From: Bartonella florencae | GTDB taxonomy: Bacteria; Pseudomonadota; Alphaproteobacteria; Rhizobiales; Rhizobiaceae | Direction of reading: 5' to 3' | Assembly (NCBI RefSeq): GCF_000312525.1 | Contig: NZ_HE997451.1 | Span: forward strand, 8,403 to 72,402 | Length of the DNA stretch: 64,000 bases | Shown here: positions 22,638 through 32,470 of the stretch, piece by piece | Layout of the letters: every line of letters begins with the position of its first letter | Position numbering within the stretch: position 1 is the first letter of the stretch | Notes under the pieces: model-generated | What the model was told of the DNA's origin: nothing | The model's input: the letters and a program-made list of their open reading frames with translations, nothing else | The model's database searches: none | Translations under genes and position numbers: made by a program

Positions 22638-24614
22638 TTAGGCACTCATTAAACGGCGTAAATCTGGGGGTGTTGCTTCATCTGTGAGTTTCTTAATCAC
22701 CTCTTCTATAGATAGAAATACTTGATCCGTACTTCCTAAGCGGCGCATGCTTACGCTATTTGTTTCGGATTCACGTTTACCGCATACCAAAATCACAGGA
22801 ATTTTTTGTAAAGAGTGTTCACGTATTTTGTAGCTAATTTTTTCATTACGAAGATCTGATGTTGCGGAAAGGCCAACGGCTTTAAGTTTTGCTGTTATTT
22901 TTTTTGCATATTCATTTGCCTCTGAGGTAATTGTTGCCACAATGACTTGTTCAGGTGCAAGCCATAGTGGCATATGCCCAGCAAAATTTTCGATTAATAT
23001 ACCAAGAAAACGCTCCATTGAGCCAAAGACAGCCCGATGTATCATGACAGGTTGACGTTTTTCTGAATCTTTATCAATATAAAATGCTCCAAAACGCTCA
23101 GGAAGATTAAAGTCTATTTGTGTGGTTCCACATTGCCACTCACGACCGATAGCGTCTTTCAATGTATACTCAAATTTTGGACCATAAAATGCGCCTTCAC
23201 CTGGTAAAATACTTGTTTTGATTTGTCCTGAAAATTTGCTCTCAATCGTTTTAAGAACAGATTTCATAATATTTTCTGCATGATCCCACAATGCATCAGA
23301 TCCAACCCGTTTGTCTGGGCGCGTTGAAAGCTTAAGGCTGATTTCTTTAAAACCAAAATCAGCATAAGTTGATAAGATTAAATCATTAATACTAAGACAT
23401 TCATCAGACAGTTGTTCATCAGTGCAAAAAATATGCGCATCATCTTGTGTAAAACTACGTACACGCATAAGACCATGCAGAGAGCCTGACGGCTCATAAC
23501 GATGAACAACACCAAATTCAGCAAGTCTGACAGGTAAATCTCGGTAAGATTTTAAACCATGTTTAAAAATCTGCACATGACCAGGACAATTCATTGGTTT
23601 AAGAGCATAAACATTTTCATTATCCCAATCTTCAGCTGCTGGAATTGCTTTGAACATGTTCTCTTTATACCACCCCCAATGTCCAGATATTTCCCAAAGT
23701 GATCTATCGAGAACTTGTGGTGCATTAACCTCAGCGTATTGATGGTCATCAAGACGTCTACGCATATAGTTGGTCAAATTTTGGAACATTTTCCAGCCTT
23801 TTTTATGCCAAAAAATCATGCCTGGTCCTTCTTCTTGGAAATGAAATAAGTCCATTTCACGTCCCAGACGGCGATGATCACGTTTTTCAGCTTCTTCTAG
23901 CATGTGCAAATAGGTTTTTAAATCGGCCTCATTGGCAAATGCCGTACCGTAAATTCTCGTGAGCATTGGCTTATTGGCATCACCACGCCAATAAGCTCCT
24001 GCAACTTTCATCAATTTGAAGGCATTGCCAATTTGTCCAGTAGATTGCGTATGAGGCCCGCGGCAAAGGTCAAACCAATCACCTTGATAATAGATTTTTA
24101 AATCTTGATTTTCAGGGATGCTATCAATAAGCTCGACTTTATAGAATTCACCTTTTTCAGAAAAAATTTCTCGAGCTTTTTCACGAGACCAAATCTCTTT
24201 TTTGAAAGCTTTATTACGTTGAATAATTTCACGCATTTTCTTTTCAATAAGGGTGAGATCATCCAAGGTAAAAGGTTGTTGGCGTGCAAAATCATAATAA
24301 AAGCCGTTTTCGATAACGGGTCCAATTGTTACTTGCGTTTCAGGAAAAAGCTCTTGCACTGCTTCAGCTAGAACATGTGCGCAATCATGACGTATGAGCT
24401 CAAGAGCACGTGGATCTTCTCGGGTAATAATTTCTATTTGACCAGATTGCCCCAATGAATCTGATAGATCTCGAGTGATTCCATTAAGGTTATAGGCGAC
24501 CGCTTTTTTTGCCAGTGATTTAGAAATGGATTCTGCTAATTCCAAACCAGTCATTTGGGCTGGATAATCACGTTTTGAACCATCAGGAAAAGAAAGAGAA
24601 ACAGAACAGGACAT
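22638..24614 (-). CDS. thrS: threonine--tRNA ligase
   Basis: ThrRS charges tRNA-Thr and edits mischarged Ser. The 658-residue protein has an N-terminal TGS domain (residues 1-63), the editing domain ([16 protein letters not shown] at about residues 95-110, with a zinc-like HxxxH), the class II core with MNCPGH (about residues 347-352) and [20 protein letters not shown] split around residues 380-400, and a C-terminal anticodon domain. AAAGGGG precedes the ATG. It ends a minus-strand block and converges with the MerR gene. Confidence 0.97.
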   Translation of the reverse strand: MSCSVSLSFPDGSKRDYPAQMTGLELAESISKSLAKKAVAYNLNGITRDLSDSLGQSGQIEIITREDPRALELIRHDCAHVLAEAVQELFPETQVTIGPVIENGFYYDFARQQPFTLDDLTLIEKKMREIIQRNKAFKKEIWSREKAREIFSEKGEFYKVELIDSIPENQDLKIYYQGDWFDLCRGPHTQSTGQIGNAFKLMKVAGAYWRGDANKPMLTRIYGTAFANEADLKTYLHMLEEAEKRDHRRLGREMDLFHFQEEGPGMIFWHKKGWKMFQNLTNYMRRRLDDHQYAEVNAPQVLDRSLWEISGHWGWYKENMFKAIPAAEDWDNENVYALKPMNCPGHVQIFKHGLKSYRDLPVRLAEFGVVHRYEPSGSLHGLMRVRSFTQDDAHIFCTDEQLSDECLSINDLILSTYADFGFKEISLKLSTRPDKRVGSDALWDHAENIMKSVLKTIESKFSGQIKTSILPGEGAFYGPKFEYTLKDAIGREWQCGTTQIDFNLPERFGAFYIDKDSEKRQPVMIHRAVFGSMERFLGILIENFAGHMPLWLAPEQVIVATITSEANEYAKKITAKLKAVGLSATSDLRNEKISYKIREHSLQKIPVILVCGKRESETNSVSMRRLGSTDQVFLSIEEVIKKLTDEATPPDLRRLMSA

Positions 24615-24729
24615 AAAATACCCCTTTAAGCCAATTCCGCCAACAATTGCGGATGGTTTTGTAAAAAATTAATAATTATTAAAGCCTATAACTGATTTTT
24701 TTATCAAGAGGTATGAAAAAATAAAAGAA

Positions 24730-25083
24730 TTATTTATGATGTTTCTTATAAATTTTCCAATAACGCCAAGGCTTATAAAAACAATAAGAATTCTCAAGAG
24801 AGATAGGGACTGGATCAAATCCATGTGTTCCAAATGGGCCACAACGTATAATACGAAAAAGTCCCATCCAAGAACCAGCCCACAGTCCATGGCGTGCGAT
24901 TGCCTCATAAATATATTCCGAACAAGTCGGTGCATGGCGACACTGATTGCCTATGAAACTGGAAAGTGTTATTTGATAAAGACGTATCAAGAAAATTCCA
25001 AGTAATCGGCCTGGTGTTTTCCTCCAAGGGCCCATATAGTTTCGCGTTTGTTTCTTTTTTTGTTGAGGCTGTGATTTGATCAT
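24730..25083 (-). CDS. yidD: membrane protein insertion efficiency factor YidD
   Basis: YidD is a small inner-membrane-associated protein that assists YidC-dependent insertion. The 117-residue protein has the family core: a hydrophobic amphipathic segment (about residues 25-42), then CRHAPTCSEYIYEAIARHG (about residues 49-67) and RIIRCGPFGTHGFDPVP. It directly abuts the stop of the upstream IscU-like gene with no spacer. Here it is not next to rnpA/yidC, which is common in Rhizobiales. Confidence 0.93.
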   Translation of the reverse strand: MIKSQPQQKKKQTRNYMGPWRKTPGRLLGIFLIRLYQITLSSFIGNQCRHAPTCSEYIYEAIARHGLWAGSWMGLFRIIRCGPFGTHGFDPVPISLENSYCFYKPWRYWKIYKKHHK

Positions 25084-25512
25084 TTATTTTTCTTTAATTT
25101 GCTTAATGCAATCTACAATTGCATCAAAGGGAAGCATCGTTGATGCATGACGTTCTTTGTAGTCTTTAATGGGCTGTAAGCAAGAAAAAGCTTCAAAGGG
25201 TGCTTGAGGAAGGGGACCATTTTTTGTTAGCATACAGTAGATAATTTCATGTAACATTATCAGATCTTGTGTTGTTTGTCCGATGATATGGGATGCTAAA
25301 AGTGAAGCAGAAGCTTGCCCTAGTACGCATGCATGTATTTCATGGGCGAAATCTGTAACAATGTCATTTTTTATTTTTAAATCTACAGTGATTGTTGAAC
25401 CACAAAGGCGTGCAGATTTTTTTGACGTTGCATCCGGATTATTAAGGCGCCCAGTTCTGCTTATATGCGCAGCATATTCAAATATTTTATCACTATAGAT
25501 ATTGTCAATCAT
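25084..25512 (-). CDS. IscU/NifU-like iron-sulfur cluster scaffold protein
   Basis: The 142-residue protein is of the IscU/SufU/NifU-N type and probably handles Fe-S clusters or sulfur transfer in the cytosol. Three cysteines sit at the family's ligand positions: Cys37 (ARLCGS), Cys62 (HACVLGQAS) and Cys111 (FSCLQP). The loop between Cys37 and Cys62 matches the family. It is divergent from folE and co-directional with yidD, with zero spacing. It is not in an isc or suf operon, so its exact client is unknown. Confidence 0.8.
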   Translation of the reverse strand: MIDNIYSDKIFEYAAHISRTGRLNNPDATSKKSARLCGSTITVDLKIKNDIVTDFAHEIHACVLGQASASLLASHIIGQTTQDLIMLHEIIYCMLTKNGPLPQAPFEAFSCLQPIKDYKERHASTMLPFDAIVDCIKQIKEK

Positions 25513-25637
25513 GCATCATTGCCTGAAATTTTAAGAGTTGTGATTGTTTAAGCTTTTCATTCTCTTATATAAAGATTATACAAAATGAAATTGATATGTG
25601 GCAAATGCTTTGTAGAGGGTAAGCTTGGAGTTTTTAA

Positions 25638-26258
25638 ATGCATAATGTTGTTAAAGGAGGTACGAAAGATCCATTTTTACCGAGAGAAAAGCGCCCAAGC
25701 TTTGAAGAAGCACAAGAAGCGGTTCGTACATTGCTTTTATGGGTGGGAGAAAATCCAAATCGAGAAGGGCTTTTAGATACTCCAGAACGTGTAGCTAAAG
25801 CATATCGCGAGCTTTTTCTTGGTTATGACGAATCTGTTGAAAAAATTTTGGGCACGGTTTTTGAAGAAGTTTCAGGATACAATGAAGCAATAATCGTCAA
25901 AGATATTCCTTTTTATTCTCATTGTGAGCACCATATGATTCCAATAATTGGGAAAGCTCATATCGGATACCTTCCTGATACAAAGGTTGTTGGTCTTTCA
26001 AAAATTGCGCGCGTTGTAGGTATTTTTTCTCGTCGTTTACAGACTCAAGAGGCTATGACAGCGCAGATAGCTGATGCGTTGGCTATGTGTTTGCAGCCTT
26101 GTGGTGTTGCTGTATTGATTGAGGCCGAACACCTGTGTATGGCTATGAGAGGAATCCAAAAGCAAGGGGCTAAAACGATTACAATGTGTTTTCGTGGTTG
26201 TTATGAAAAAGATCGAGCTGCACAAGATAACTTTATGAGAATGGTGCAAAGATCATAG
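25638..26258 (+). CDS. folE: GTP cyclohydrolase I
   Basis: FolE converts GTP to dihydroneopterin triphosphate for folate. The 206-residue protein has the zinc ligands in [10 protein letters not shown] (about residues 95-104) and in [11 protein letters not shown] (about residues 160-170). The catalytic core [22 protein letters not shown] (split around residues 117-138) is intact. A GGAG site lies six bases before the ATG. It is divergently arranged with the IscU-like gene, a Rhizobiales neighbourhood. Confidence 0.96.
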   Translation: MHNVVKGGTKDPFLPREKRPSFEEAQEAVRTLLLWVGENPNREGLLDTPERVAKAYRELFLGYDESVEKILGTVFEEVSGYNEAIIVKDIPFYSHCEHHMIPIIGKAHIGYLPDTKVVGLSKIARVVGIFSRRLQTQEAMTAQIADALAMCLQPCGVAVLIEAEHLCMAMRGIQKQGAKTITMCFRGCYEKDRAAQDNFMRMVQRS

Positions 26259-26401
26259 TAAAATCTGTATTTTTATGATTTTAAGTTGGGCTATAAATTA
26301 TTTCGGGTAAAATAAATCATGAGAAAATGAAAATAGGCTTGTACCTTGCTTTGTGATTTGTTAAAGCCAAGAAACTGAAATACTTTGCTTCACCATCATG
26401 T

Positions 26402-26486
26402 GCGGTCGTGGCGGAATTGGTAGACGCGCAGCGTTGAGGTCGCTGTGGGGCAACCCGTGGAAGTTCGAGTCTTCTCGACCGCACCA
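26402..26486 (+). tRNA. tRNA-Leu (anticodon GAG)
   Basis: This is an 85-nt cloverleaf with the long variable arm typical of tRNA-Leu. The acceptor stem GCGGTCG pairs with CGACCGC, the discriminator is A, and the CCA is encoded (26484-26486). The anticodon stem CAGCG/CGCTG encloses loop TTGAGGT, giving GAG. The T-loop GTTCGAGTC is normal. Confidence 0.97.
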
Positions 26487-26685
26487 TTTAAGTTCTCTAG
26501 AGCTGGGGTGAGTTTTTTATATTGAGGGGCATTATTTTATGCAGCGCCCATTTTGTACATTGTATTGCATTGCAGTGAATTTCTTCTTTGTATATAATCC
26601 GTTAGTGTTTTGCGTAATGATTTGATTTCAGATCAATGGGAGTTTTGTTTTTTACGGTAGATTTAAATCTTTTAAAGAGGGCGGA

Positions 26686-27879
26686 ATGGTGTTAGTGAGA
26701 GGCGCAGCGTTTTTAAAGTATTTAGCGTTCTTTATTTATATATCTTTGTTAACGGCATGTAGTACATCGCGTGCAGTTCTTTGGCATGGGGTGCATGCAA
26801 CGCCGTCTATGGTTGCAGTACAAAGAGAAGTTGAAGGAAAACAAATTCTTCCCAAAGCTATTGTTCCGGTATATGTTGCAACAAGTCGTATGATGCAAAA
26901 AAACTATTCTCAACCTTATGGAGCAGAACGGTCAAATAAAGTACACTATAACCGCGTTGATGTAGGAATCCCTCAACAACATGTGAAGGGGTTTGTTGAA
27001 ATAAATGCTTACAAACCTACTCACGATAAATATTTTGCAGCAGTAGCGTTACAAAAATACGATGACAAAGAACAATTTAAACAACAATTAAATGCTTCTT
27101 TAGCAAAAAGACCAAAGGGAAAAAGAGAAATTTTCCTTTTTATTCATGGCTATAATAACAATTTTGCAGATGGTACATTTCGGACTGCTCAGTTTACGCA
27201 TGATTATTCTTTAAATGTTGTCACTGTACATTATTCATGGCCCTCTGCTGGATCAGTTCCTCTTTATATTTATGACCGTGATAGCGCCAATTTTGCACGT
27301 GACGGATTGATAGAGCTTTTGACACTTATTAGTGAAACCAATGCAGATCAGATTTCTGTTATTGCACACTCTATGGGCAATTTCGTTATCATGGAGGCGT
27401 TTAGAACTTTAGCATTACAGGGAAAATATAAACCTATTCGTCGTATTACAAGTCTCTTAATGGCAGCGCCGGATATTGATGTTGATGTTTTTGAACGCCA
27501 GCTTAAAGATATTAAAAAATTGCCTCAACCAACCGCTATTTTGGTATCTCGAGCGGATAAAGCTCTTGCTGTTTCAGGGCGTCTTACAGGTGGTCATCAT
27601 CGTGTGGGGGATGGTGCAGATATTGAAATGTTGCGTAAAAATGGAATAGCTGTCCTCGACTTTTCTAATGTTGATGGTGGAGCACACAATGTTTTTGCAT
27701 CTTCGCCAACTTTGATGGCACTCTCTCGAGAAGGTTCTTTGGCTTCTACAATTATGCAAGGCACAGAATTATCACCTAGTCAGGCACTTCTTGCTGATAG
27801 TAGTACTGTATTGGAGAAAACAACACATATTATTCTTTATACACCAGTACGCTTATTATCTCCACTCGCTCCACATTAA
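26686..27879 (+). CDS. alpha/beta hydrolase lipoprotein (DUF900 family)
   Basis: The 397-residue protein starts with a lipoprotein signal (about residues 1-25, lipobox LLTAC), so it is probably anchored in the cell envelope. The DUF900 alpha/beta hydrolase domain covers about residues 140-340. It has the oxyanion region FLFIHGYNNNF, the nucleophile elbow AHSMGN (Ser about residue 229) and a late His in DGGAHNVF (about residue 330). The substrate is unknown. It stands alone after tRNA-Leu with a GAGGGCGG site before the ATG. Confidence 0.8.
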   Translation: MVLVRGAAFLKYLAFFIYISLLTACSTSRAVLWHGVHATPSMVAVQREVEGKQILPKAIVPVYVATSRMMQKNYSQPYGAERSNKVHYNRVDVGIPQQHVKGFVEINAYKPTHDKYFAAVALQKYDDKEQFKQQLNASLAKRPKGKREIFLFIHGYNNNFADGTFRTAQFTHDYSLNVVTVHYSWPSAGSVPLYIYDRDSANFARDGLIELLTLISETNADQISVIAHSMGNFVIMEAFRTLALQGKYKPIRRITSLLMAAPDIDVDVFERQLKDIKKLPQPTAILVSRADKALAVSGRLTGGHHRVGDGADIEMLRKNGIAVLDFSNVDGGAHNVFASSPTLMALSREGSLASTIMQGTELSPSQALLADSSTVLEKTTHIILYTPVRLLSPLAPH

Positions 27880-27996
27880 CTATGAAAAGAATAGAGGAGA
27901 AGTGCTCGATTGTTTTTAGTACTTTCTTTAGAATGGTTGTATAAAATAAAAAATGAATAGCGGAATGAATGTAAAAACCAGTCATTAGGCGAGTTT

Positions 27997-28494
27997 GTGA
28001 TGGTTACAGGAAAGCACTATACCAATACGTCTATATTAGTTGATTGTTTATCTCATTCCGCAGCTAAGTTATTAAGTATTCATGCTATGCTTTTGAAGGC
28101 GAAAGAAGGTCATATGGGGGAGAAACCAAATTTATTGCGTCAAATTGATTCTACAAAAAAACATCTGGATGAGATAAGCCATGCTCTTATTTTAGAATAT
28201 CGTAAACGCCAAGAAAATGAGCGCTTTTTAAAACAGATTTTGTTGTCAATTTCCGATCAACTTTTTTCACTTAACAGTGCATTCAAGGAAACTGGACGTC
28301 TTTTCTTTCAAGAGATTAGAATAGTGCAGTCTCAGATTCAATGTTTTAATGATGGGCAGGAGAGGCAGAATTTATTAAATAGCCAAGAATCTTTTCATTC
28401 TCCATCAAAAATTGATGAAGTCATTAAGCAATTACAAAAAGCACGAGAAAAGCTTATTGTTGAAAGTCCACATCTTTTTGAAAAAGAATGTTAA
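27997..28494 (+). CDS. hypothetical coiled-coil protein
   Basis: I do not recognise this 165-residue protein. It is mostly helical and charged, with heptad-like stretches (about residues 45-75 and 135-155) suggesting coiled coils. There is no signal peptide, no membrane span and only two or three cysteines. GTG 27997 and ATG 28000 are alternative starts, both with weak SD. It is isolated, with an apparently empty 374-base stretch downstream. It may be a genus-specific cytoplasmic protein. Confidence 0.6.
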   Translation: MMVTGKHYTNTSILVDCLSHSAAKLLSIHAMLLKAKEGHMGEKPNLLRQIDSTKKHLDEISHALILEYRKRQENERFLKQILLSISDQLFSLNSAFKETGRLFFQEIRIVQSQIQCFNDGQERQNLLNSQESFHSPSKIDEVIKQLQKAREKLIVESPHLFEKEC

Positions 28495-28868
28495 AGCTTA
28501 GAAAAAATTGAGCAAAATATGCGAATAAAAATATTTTCAATTTCATAGAAAACAGTGCACTTAAAAGATCATAGGAGTTTAAAAAAGAACCGATGGTTAT
28601 GGTGCATTTTTTGCTAGAATCCTTTGATTACCTTAATTATAAAGTTATTGTTTTTTATTCGCACTATGAATAATTTCTTTCAACAGAGCTAAGATACATT
28701 CAAAGAATGATGAGAAATAAGTTGGCAAAAAAGAATACGCTTTGTAGAAGTGTATTAAAAGATCCTATTCTTTTTTATTTGAAAGCTTCCTAACGTTTAA
28801 AATATTCATTGAAGCAATGTTGTGTGCAATAAAATAAAGAGAATGGTAGCCTAGAGAAAGTAAAAACA
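28495..28868. other. non-coding gap with AT-rich inverted repeat
   Basis: No gene is supported here. The only clear structure is an 11-bp perfect inverted repeat, AAAAAAGAATA (28727-28737) with TATTCTTTTTT (28766-28776). Its 28-base loop and T-run could act as a weak terminator, though it is about 230 bases from the upstream stop. Confidence 0.4.
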
Positions 28869-29552
28869 ATGATAGATAATTCTCCTCTTGATATCTTCCA
28901 ATCCATTCTATCACGTAAGTCAATTCGCGCTTTTAGTAGTCAGCCAGTTTTGCAGGAAACAATTAGAGAAATATTAAAATTTGCATCACGTGCCCCATCG
29001 GGGACAAATCTTCAGCCATGGCAAGTTATTGTACTTACAGGAGATGCATTACAGAAATTAGGGCAAGAGCTATCACGTCTTGCACTTTTAGGTATAAAAG
29101 GAGAGCGTGAATATCATTATTATCCACGTCAATGGCGTGAGCCTTATCTTTCAAGGCGCCGAAAAAATGGTTTAGATCTTTATAAAAGTCTTGGAATTGA
29201 AAAAGATAATCAGGAAAAAATGCTTCGCCAAAAAGCTCGAAATTTTTCATTTTTTGGTGCACCTGTAGGACTTTTGTTTACAATGGATCATGATATGGAA
29301 ATAGGAAGTTGGCTTGATTTAGGTATATTTATGCAAACCATTATGTTAGCAGCACGTGGATTTGGATTAGACACATGTCCCCAAGCGGCTTTTGCTGATT
29401 ATCATAGACAAATTCGTACACTGTTGTCTGTACCTACTGATCGGCATATTATTTGTGGTATGGCACTTGGCTATCGTGATGAGAGTGCTCCAGAGAACAA
29501 TTTTGAGACTGAACGCGAACCAATAGAGAATTTTGTGCGTTTTATTGAATGA
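28869..29552 (+). CDS. nitroreductase family protein
   Basis: This FMN-dependent oxidoreductase of the nitroreductase fold has 227 residues. The N-terminal FMN-binding segment RKSIRAFSSQPV (about residues 16-27) and ASRAPSGTNLQPWQVIV (about residues 39-55) are conserved, as is the mid/C-terminal IMLAARGFGLDTCPQ (about residues 157-171) with the final MALGYRDE. The physiological substrate cannot be told; quinones, nitroaromatics or flavin are all possible. It is monocistronic. Confidence 0.85.
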   Translation: MIDNSPLDIFQSILSRKSIRAFSSQPVLQETIREILKFASRAPSGTNLQPWQVIVLTGDALQKLGQELSRLALLGIKGEREYHYYPRQWREPYLSRRRKNGLDLYKSLGIEKDNQEKMLRQKARNFSFFGAPVGLLFTMDHDMEIGSWLDLGIFMQTIMLAARGFGLDTCPQAAFADYHRQIRTLLSVPTDRHIICGMALGYRDESAPENNFETEREPIENFVRFIE

Positions 29553-29728
29553 TATCCATAGAATATTTTTATGTAAATGAGTGTAATTTTTTAAGAGTTT
29601 TGGGCATCATAAAAATATTTTGGTGGGAAGTTTTCACTCTTATTGAATTTTAATATTGCATGTTAATATTTATTTTACTACGTTTAAAACGTTAATAGAA
29701 TGATTATTTTCATCTTTGAAGGTTGGCT

Positions 29729-29833
29729 ATGGAAAGCACTCTAGAAAGTAAGTGTTGGGTGGTAGCAAGACGAGCTATATTTATATTTGTTGCGGTTATT
29801 TTTTTGCTTATCTTTCATTTTAATTTTAAATAA
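29729..29833 (+). CDS. possible small membrane protein (34 aa)
   Basis: This short frame starts at ATG 29729 with TGAAGG six bases upstream. It encodes a polar, Cys-containing N-terminus (MESTLESKCW) followed by one continuous hydrophobic span (about residues 15-31, rich in Phe and Ile). The good start signal and the single span suggest a real small membrane protein, but chance cannot be excluded. The rest of the 336-base gap before sdaA is featureless. Confidence 0.3.
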   Translation: MESTLESKCWVVARRAIFIFVAVIFLLIFHFNFK

Positions 29834-29888
29834 GACAAGCGTGATAAAAAAGCATATACCTAGAATATATATAGTTTTGAGGTGATGC

Positions 29889-31286
29889 GTGTTTTTATCT
29901 GTTTTTGAACTCTTTAAAATTGGTATTGGTCCTTCCAGTTCACATACAATGGGCCCGATGACGGCTGCTAATATGTTTTTGCAAGAAATTCTTGCGCGGA
30001 GTCTTTCTCAACCATTTGGTGCTGAAGTTGCTTGTATCCGTGTTTATCTTTACGGTTCTTTGGCTTTTACAGGAATTGGTCATGCTACAGATAGAGCTAT
30101 TATATTAGGGCTTTTGGGAGAAAAGGCTTCAACTGTTGATCCTGATTCTATGGGATTTTTATTAGAAAAGGTTGCACATGAAAAAAAAGTGCACCCCAAA
30201 GGCCATCCTGCTTATCAATTTAATTTGCAAAATGATCTTATTTTTGAGAGAAAAAAAGTTCTCCCTGGCCATACTAATGGACTTGCCTTTGAAGGGCTTG
30301 ATGCTGATGGAAATGTTCTTTTACGGCAAATTTATTATTCTATCGGTGGTGGTTTTGTTATGACTGAAGATCAATTAAATCATGTGAATGATAATATAAA
30401 ATCAGAAATTTCTGAAGTGCCATATCCCTTTAATTCTGCGCGTGAAATGTTATCAATGGCAGAAAAAACAGGACTTTCAATTGCTGAAATGAAGCGCTTA
30501 AATGAAGAAGTGATGATGGAGCGTTCTGTTCTTGATTCGGGGCTTGATGAAATTTTTTCAGCTATGACAAATTGCATTGAGAGAGGTCTAGCACAAGAAG
30601 GTGAGTTGCCAGGTGGATTGCATGTTCCAAGACGCGCCAAAAAGCTGCACGAAACACTTTTGGAAAATCAAAAGAAAAACCGCAACTTTCCACTTTTAGC
30701 AAATGATTGGCTTTCGGTATATGCCATAGCAGTGAATGAGGAAAATGCTGCCGGTGGTCGTGTTGTTACGGCACCGACAAATGGGGCTGCTGGTGTTGTG
30801 CCTGCAGTTTTGCGCTATTATCTTCAATTTTATGACGATTCAGATCGAGAAGGAATACATAATTTTTTGTTGACGGCAGCAGCTATTGGTGGCGTTATCA
30901 AGCATAATGCTTCTATTTCTGGTGCAGAAGTAGGGTGTCAAGGTGAGGTTGGAACGGCATCTTCAATGGCAGCAGCAGGATTGACAGCCGCATTAGGTGG
31001 GTCACCAGCGCAAATTGAAAATGCAGCAGAGATTGCGCTTGAGCATCATTTGGGAATGACGTGTGATCCTGTTGCAGGTCTTGTACAAGTGCCTTGTATT
31101 GAGCGCAATGCAATGGGAGCCGTTAAGGCTGTAACAGCTTCTTCTCTTGCTTTACATGGTAATGGAGAACATTTTGTTTCTCTTGATGCCTGTATAGAAA
31201 CAATGCGACAAACTGGACATGATATGAGTGAACGCTATAAAGAAACGAGTAAAGCTGGACTCGCAGTCAATGCAATATCCTGTTAA
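29889..31286 (+). CDS. sdaA: L-serine ammonia-lyase (single-chain, iron-sulfur)
   Basis: This enzyme deaminates L-serine to pyruvate using a [4Fe-4S] cluster. The 465-residue protein starts at GTG 29889 with GAGGTGAT upstream. It has the beta domain at the N-terminus ([12 protein letters not shown] at about residues 13-24) and the alpha domain at the C-terminus. The cluster cysteines are in [20 protein letters not shown] and [10 protein letters not shown] (about residues 347-402). It links serine uptake or SHMT-derived serine to pyruvate, an important carbon route in Bartonella-like organisms. Confidence 0.95.
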   Translation: MFLSVFELFKIGIGPSSSHTMGPMTAANMFLQEILARSLSQPFGAEVACIRVYLYGSLAFTGIGHATDRAIILGLLGEKASTVDPDSMGFLLEKVAHEKKVHPKGHPAYQFNLQNDLIFERKKVLPGHTNGLAFEGLDADGNVLLRQIYYSIGGGFVMTEDQLNHVNDNIKSEISEVPYPFNSAREMLSMAEKTGLSIAEMKRLNEEVMMERSVLDSGLDEIFSAMTNCIERGLAQEGELPGGLHVPRRAKKLHETLLENQKKNRNFPLLANDWLSVYAIAVNEENAAGGRVVTAPTNGAAGVVPAVLRYYLQFYDDSDREGIHNFLLTAAAIGGVIKHNASISGAEVGCQGEVGTASSMAAAGLTAALGGSPAQIENAAEIALEHHLGMTCDPVAGLVQVPCIERNAMGAVKAVTASSLALHGNGEHFVSLDACIETMRQTGHDMSERYKETSKAGLAVNAISC

Positions 31287-31637
31287 AGAACGCGGCAGAT
31301 ATTTAATCTGGTAAATTTTTAAGTATTTTTTGCCGCTTATGAAGGTGCAAGTGAGAACTATCTTTTGTTTTTTACTTTCTATATTGTCACCTGTTGTTGC
31401 ATTAAGATGCTTCATAAGGAGCATATGCAGTTTCTTCTTAAGTGCTTTTTTATCTAGTTCTTCCGCTTGTGATGTAAAAAAATAGTTTTTATTATTCGAT
31501 TTTAAAACAGATTTGAAATGAGAATATTTCTGTATTTCTGGTTCTCGTTCAAAGTGTAAAATGATAATTTTGTGAAGAATGTATTGCATAAGGGCTAATG
31601 AATTGATCTTTTCACAATTGTCCATAAACAGCAGCAT
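31152..31637 (-). CDS. doubtful hypothetical protein, antisense to the sdaA 3' end
   Basis: This 161-codon frame on the minus strand overlaps the last 135 bases of sdaA. The first about 115 residues lie in otherwise empty sequence, are lysine-rich and could be a real small protein (contains AEELDKKALKKKLHMLLMKH). The tail that is antisense to sdaA looks non-coding. No SD precedes either candidate start (31637 or 31625). It may be a decayed or shortened gene, or chance in AT-rich DNA. Confidence 0.2.
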   Translation of the reverse strand: MLLFMDNCEKINSLALMQYILHKIIILHFEREPEIQKYSHFKSVLKSNNKNYFFTSQAEELDKKALKKKLHMLLMKHLNATTGDNIESKKQKIVLTCTFISGKKYLKIYQIKYLPRSLTGYCIDCESSFTRFFIAFTHIMSSLSHCFYTGIKRNKMFSITM

Positions 31638-32159
31638 TTATTCAATTACAGTAGAAAATGTGTCTTTGTACATGTAAAAAAACATCTAATACAATAAGTT
31701 GCTACAAACATAATGAGCACTGAAGATAAAGTGATAGTGCTAGTCTTTTGGGGGGATTGCATTTATGATTCATGGGTAGTGTTAAGAAGTGGTGGAGGAG
31801 CATCTAAGGGAATATTCTAAGTTATTTTATATTTTTATAAAGAACATGCGTTTAGAAAATAGTTGAAAAATTTTATATAATGTTTACTCCACTTGGTGGA
31901 CTTTGGTGTTATTAAAAACGTTTTTTCATAAAAAAGGGGCTTATTCTAATCAAATTCAAGAATAAATTAATATTTACTATTTTTCTTTATTTTAAGGTAA
32001 ATTTATTGAAAAGTTAGAAAAAATTTGGGAAAAACTGACAAGTAAAATTCTCATCAATATGAGGAAAGAACTACGCCTTCTAAAGCATTTTAAAAGGCTG
32101 TAATTAATGTACAAATAGTTTTGTTAAGTAAATAATTGCCGCGAAAATTATTTACAAAA
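31638..32159. other. non-coding gap
   Basis: These 520 AT-rich bases show no supported gene, RNA or strong hairpin. A purine-rich stretch near 31790-31805 resembles a ribosome-binding site but has no usable start codon after it. Confidence 0.4.
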
Positions 32160-32438
32160 TCAGATATTTGTTGCACCCAGATGGATTTTAATAGGCACAT
32201 TACCGGTTTGGCTTGCAACACGTAAATGAATACGCACAGGAGGCATTATAAGACGACGATTGCGCATTGTTTGGCAAATAAGAAGATTGACAAGAGACTG
32301 CGTGTCTAATGCAGGCGGAGTATATTTAAAACCAGCAAGTTTTATCATAGCGTTATGAAGAGAGCGTAATGAGAGGTAAGATGATTGCTTCAACAACTTT
32401 TCTTTTTCATAGGGTGAAGCAAGAGCATTGTGTGTCAT
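32160..32438 (-). CDS. hypothetical protein (92 aa)
   Basis: I do not recognise this protein. The start is well supported: AAGGAT lies six bases before the ATG. It lies 32 bases downstream of the D,D-carboxypeptidase gene on the same strand, so the two are probably co-transcribed. The sequence is soluble, basic in the middle (MRNRRLIMPPVRIHLRV at about residues 58-74) and lacks a signal peptide or membrane span. Confidence 0.55.
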   Translation of the reverse strand: MTHNALASPYEKEKLLKQSSYLSLRSLHNAMIKLAGFKYTPPALDTQSLVNLLICQTMRNRRLIMPPVRIHLRVASQTGNVPIKIHLGATNI

Positions 32439-32470
32439 GATACTATCCTTAACGCATAATCTAAAAACTT

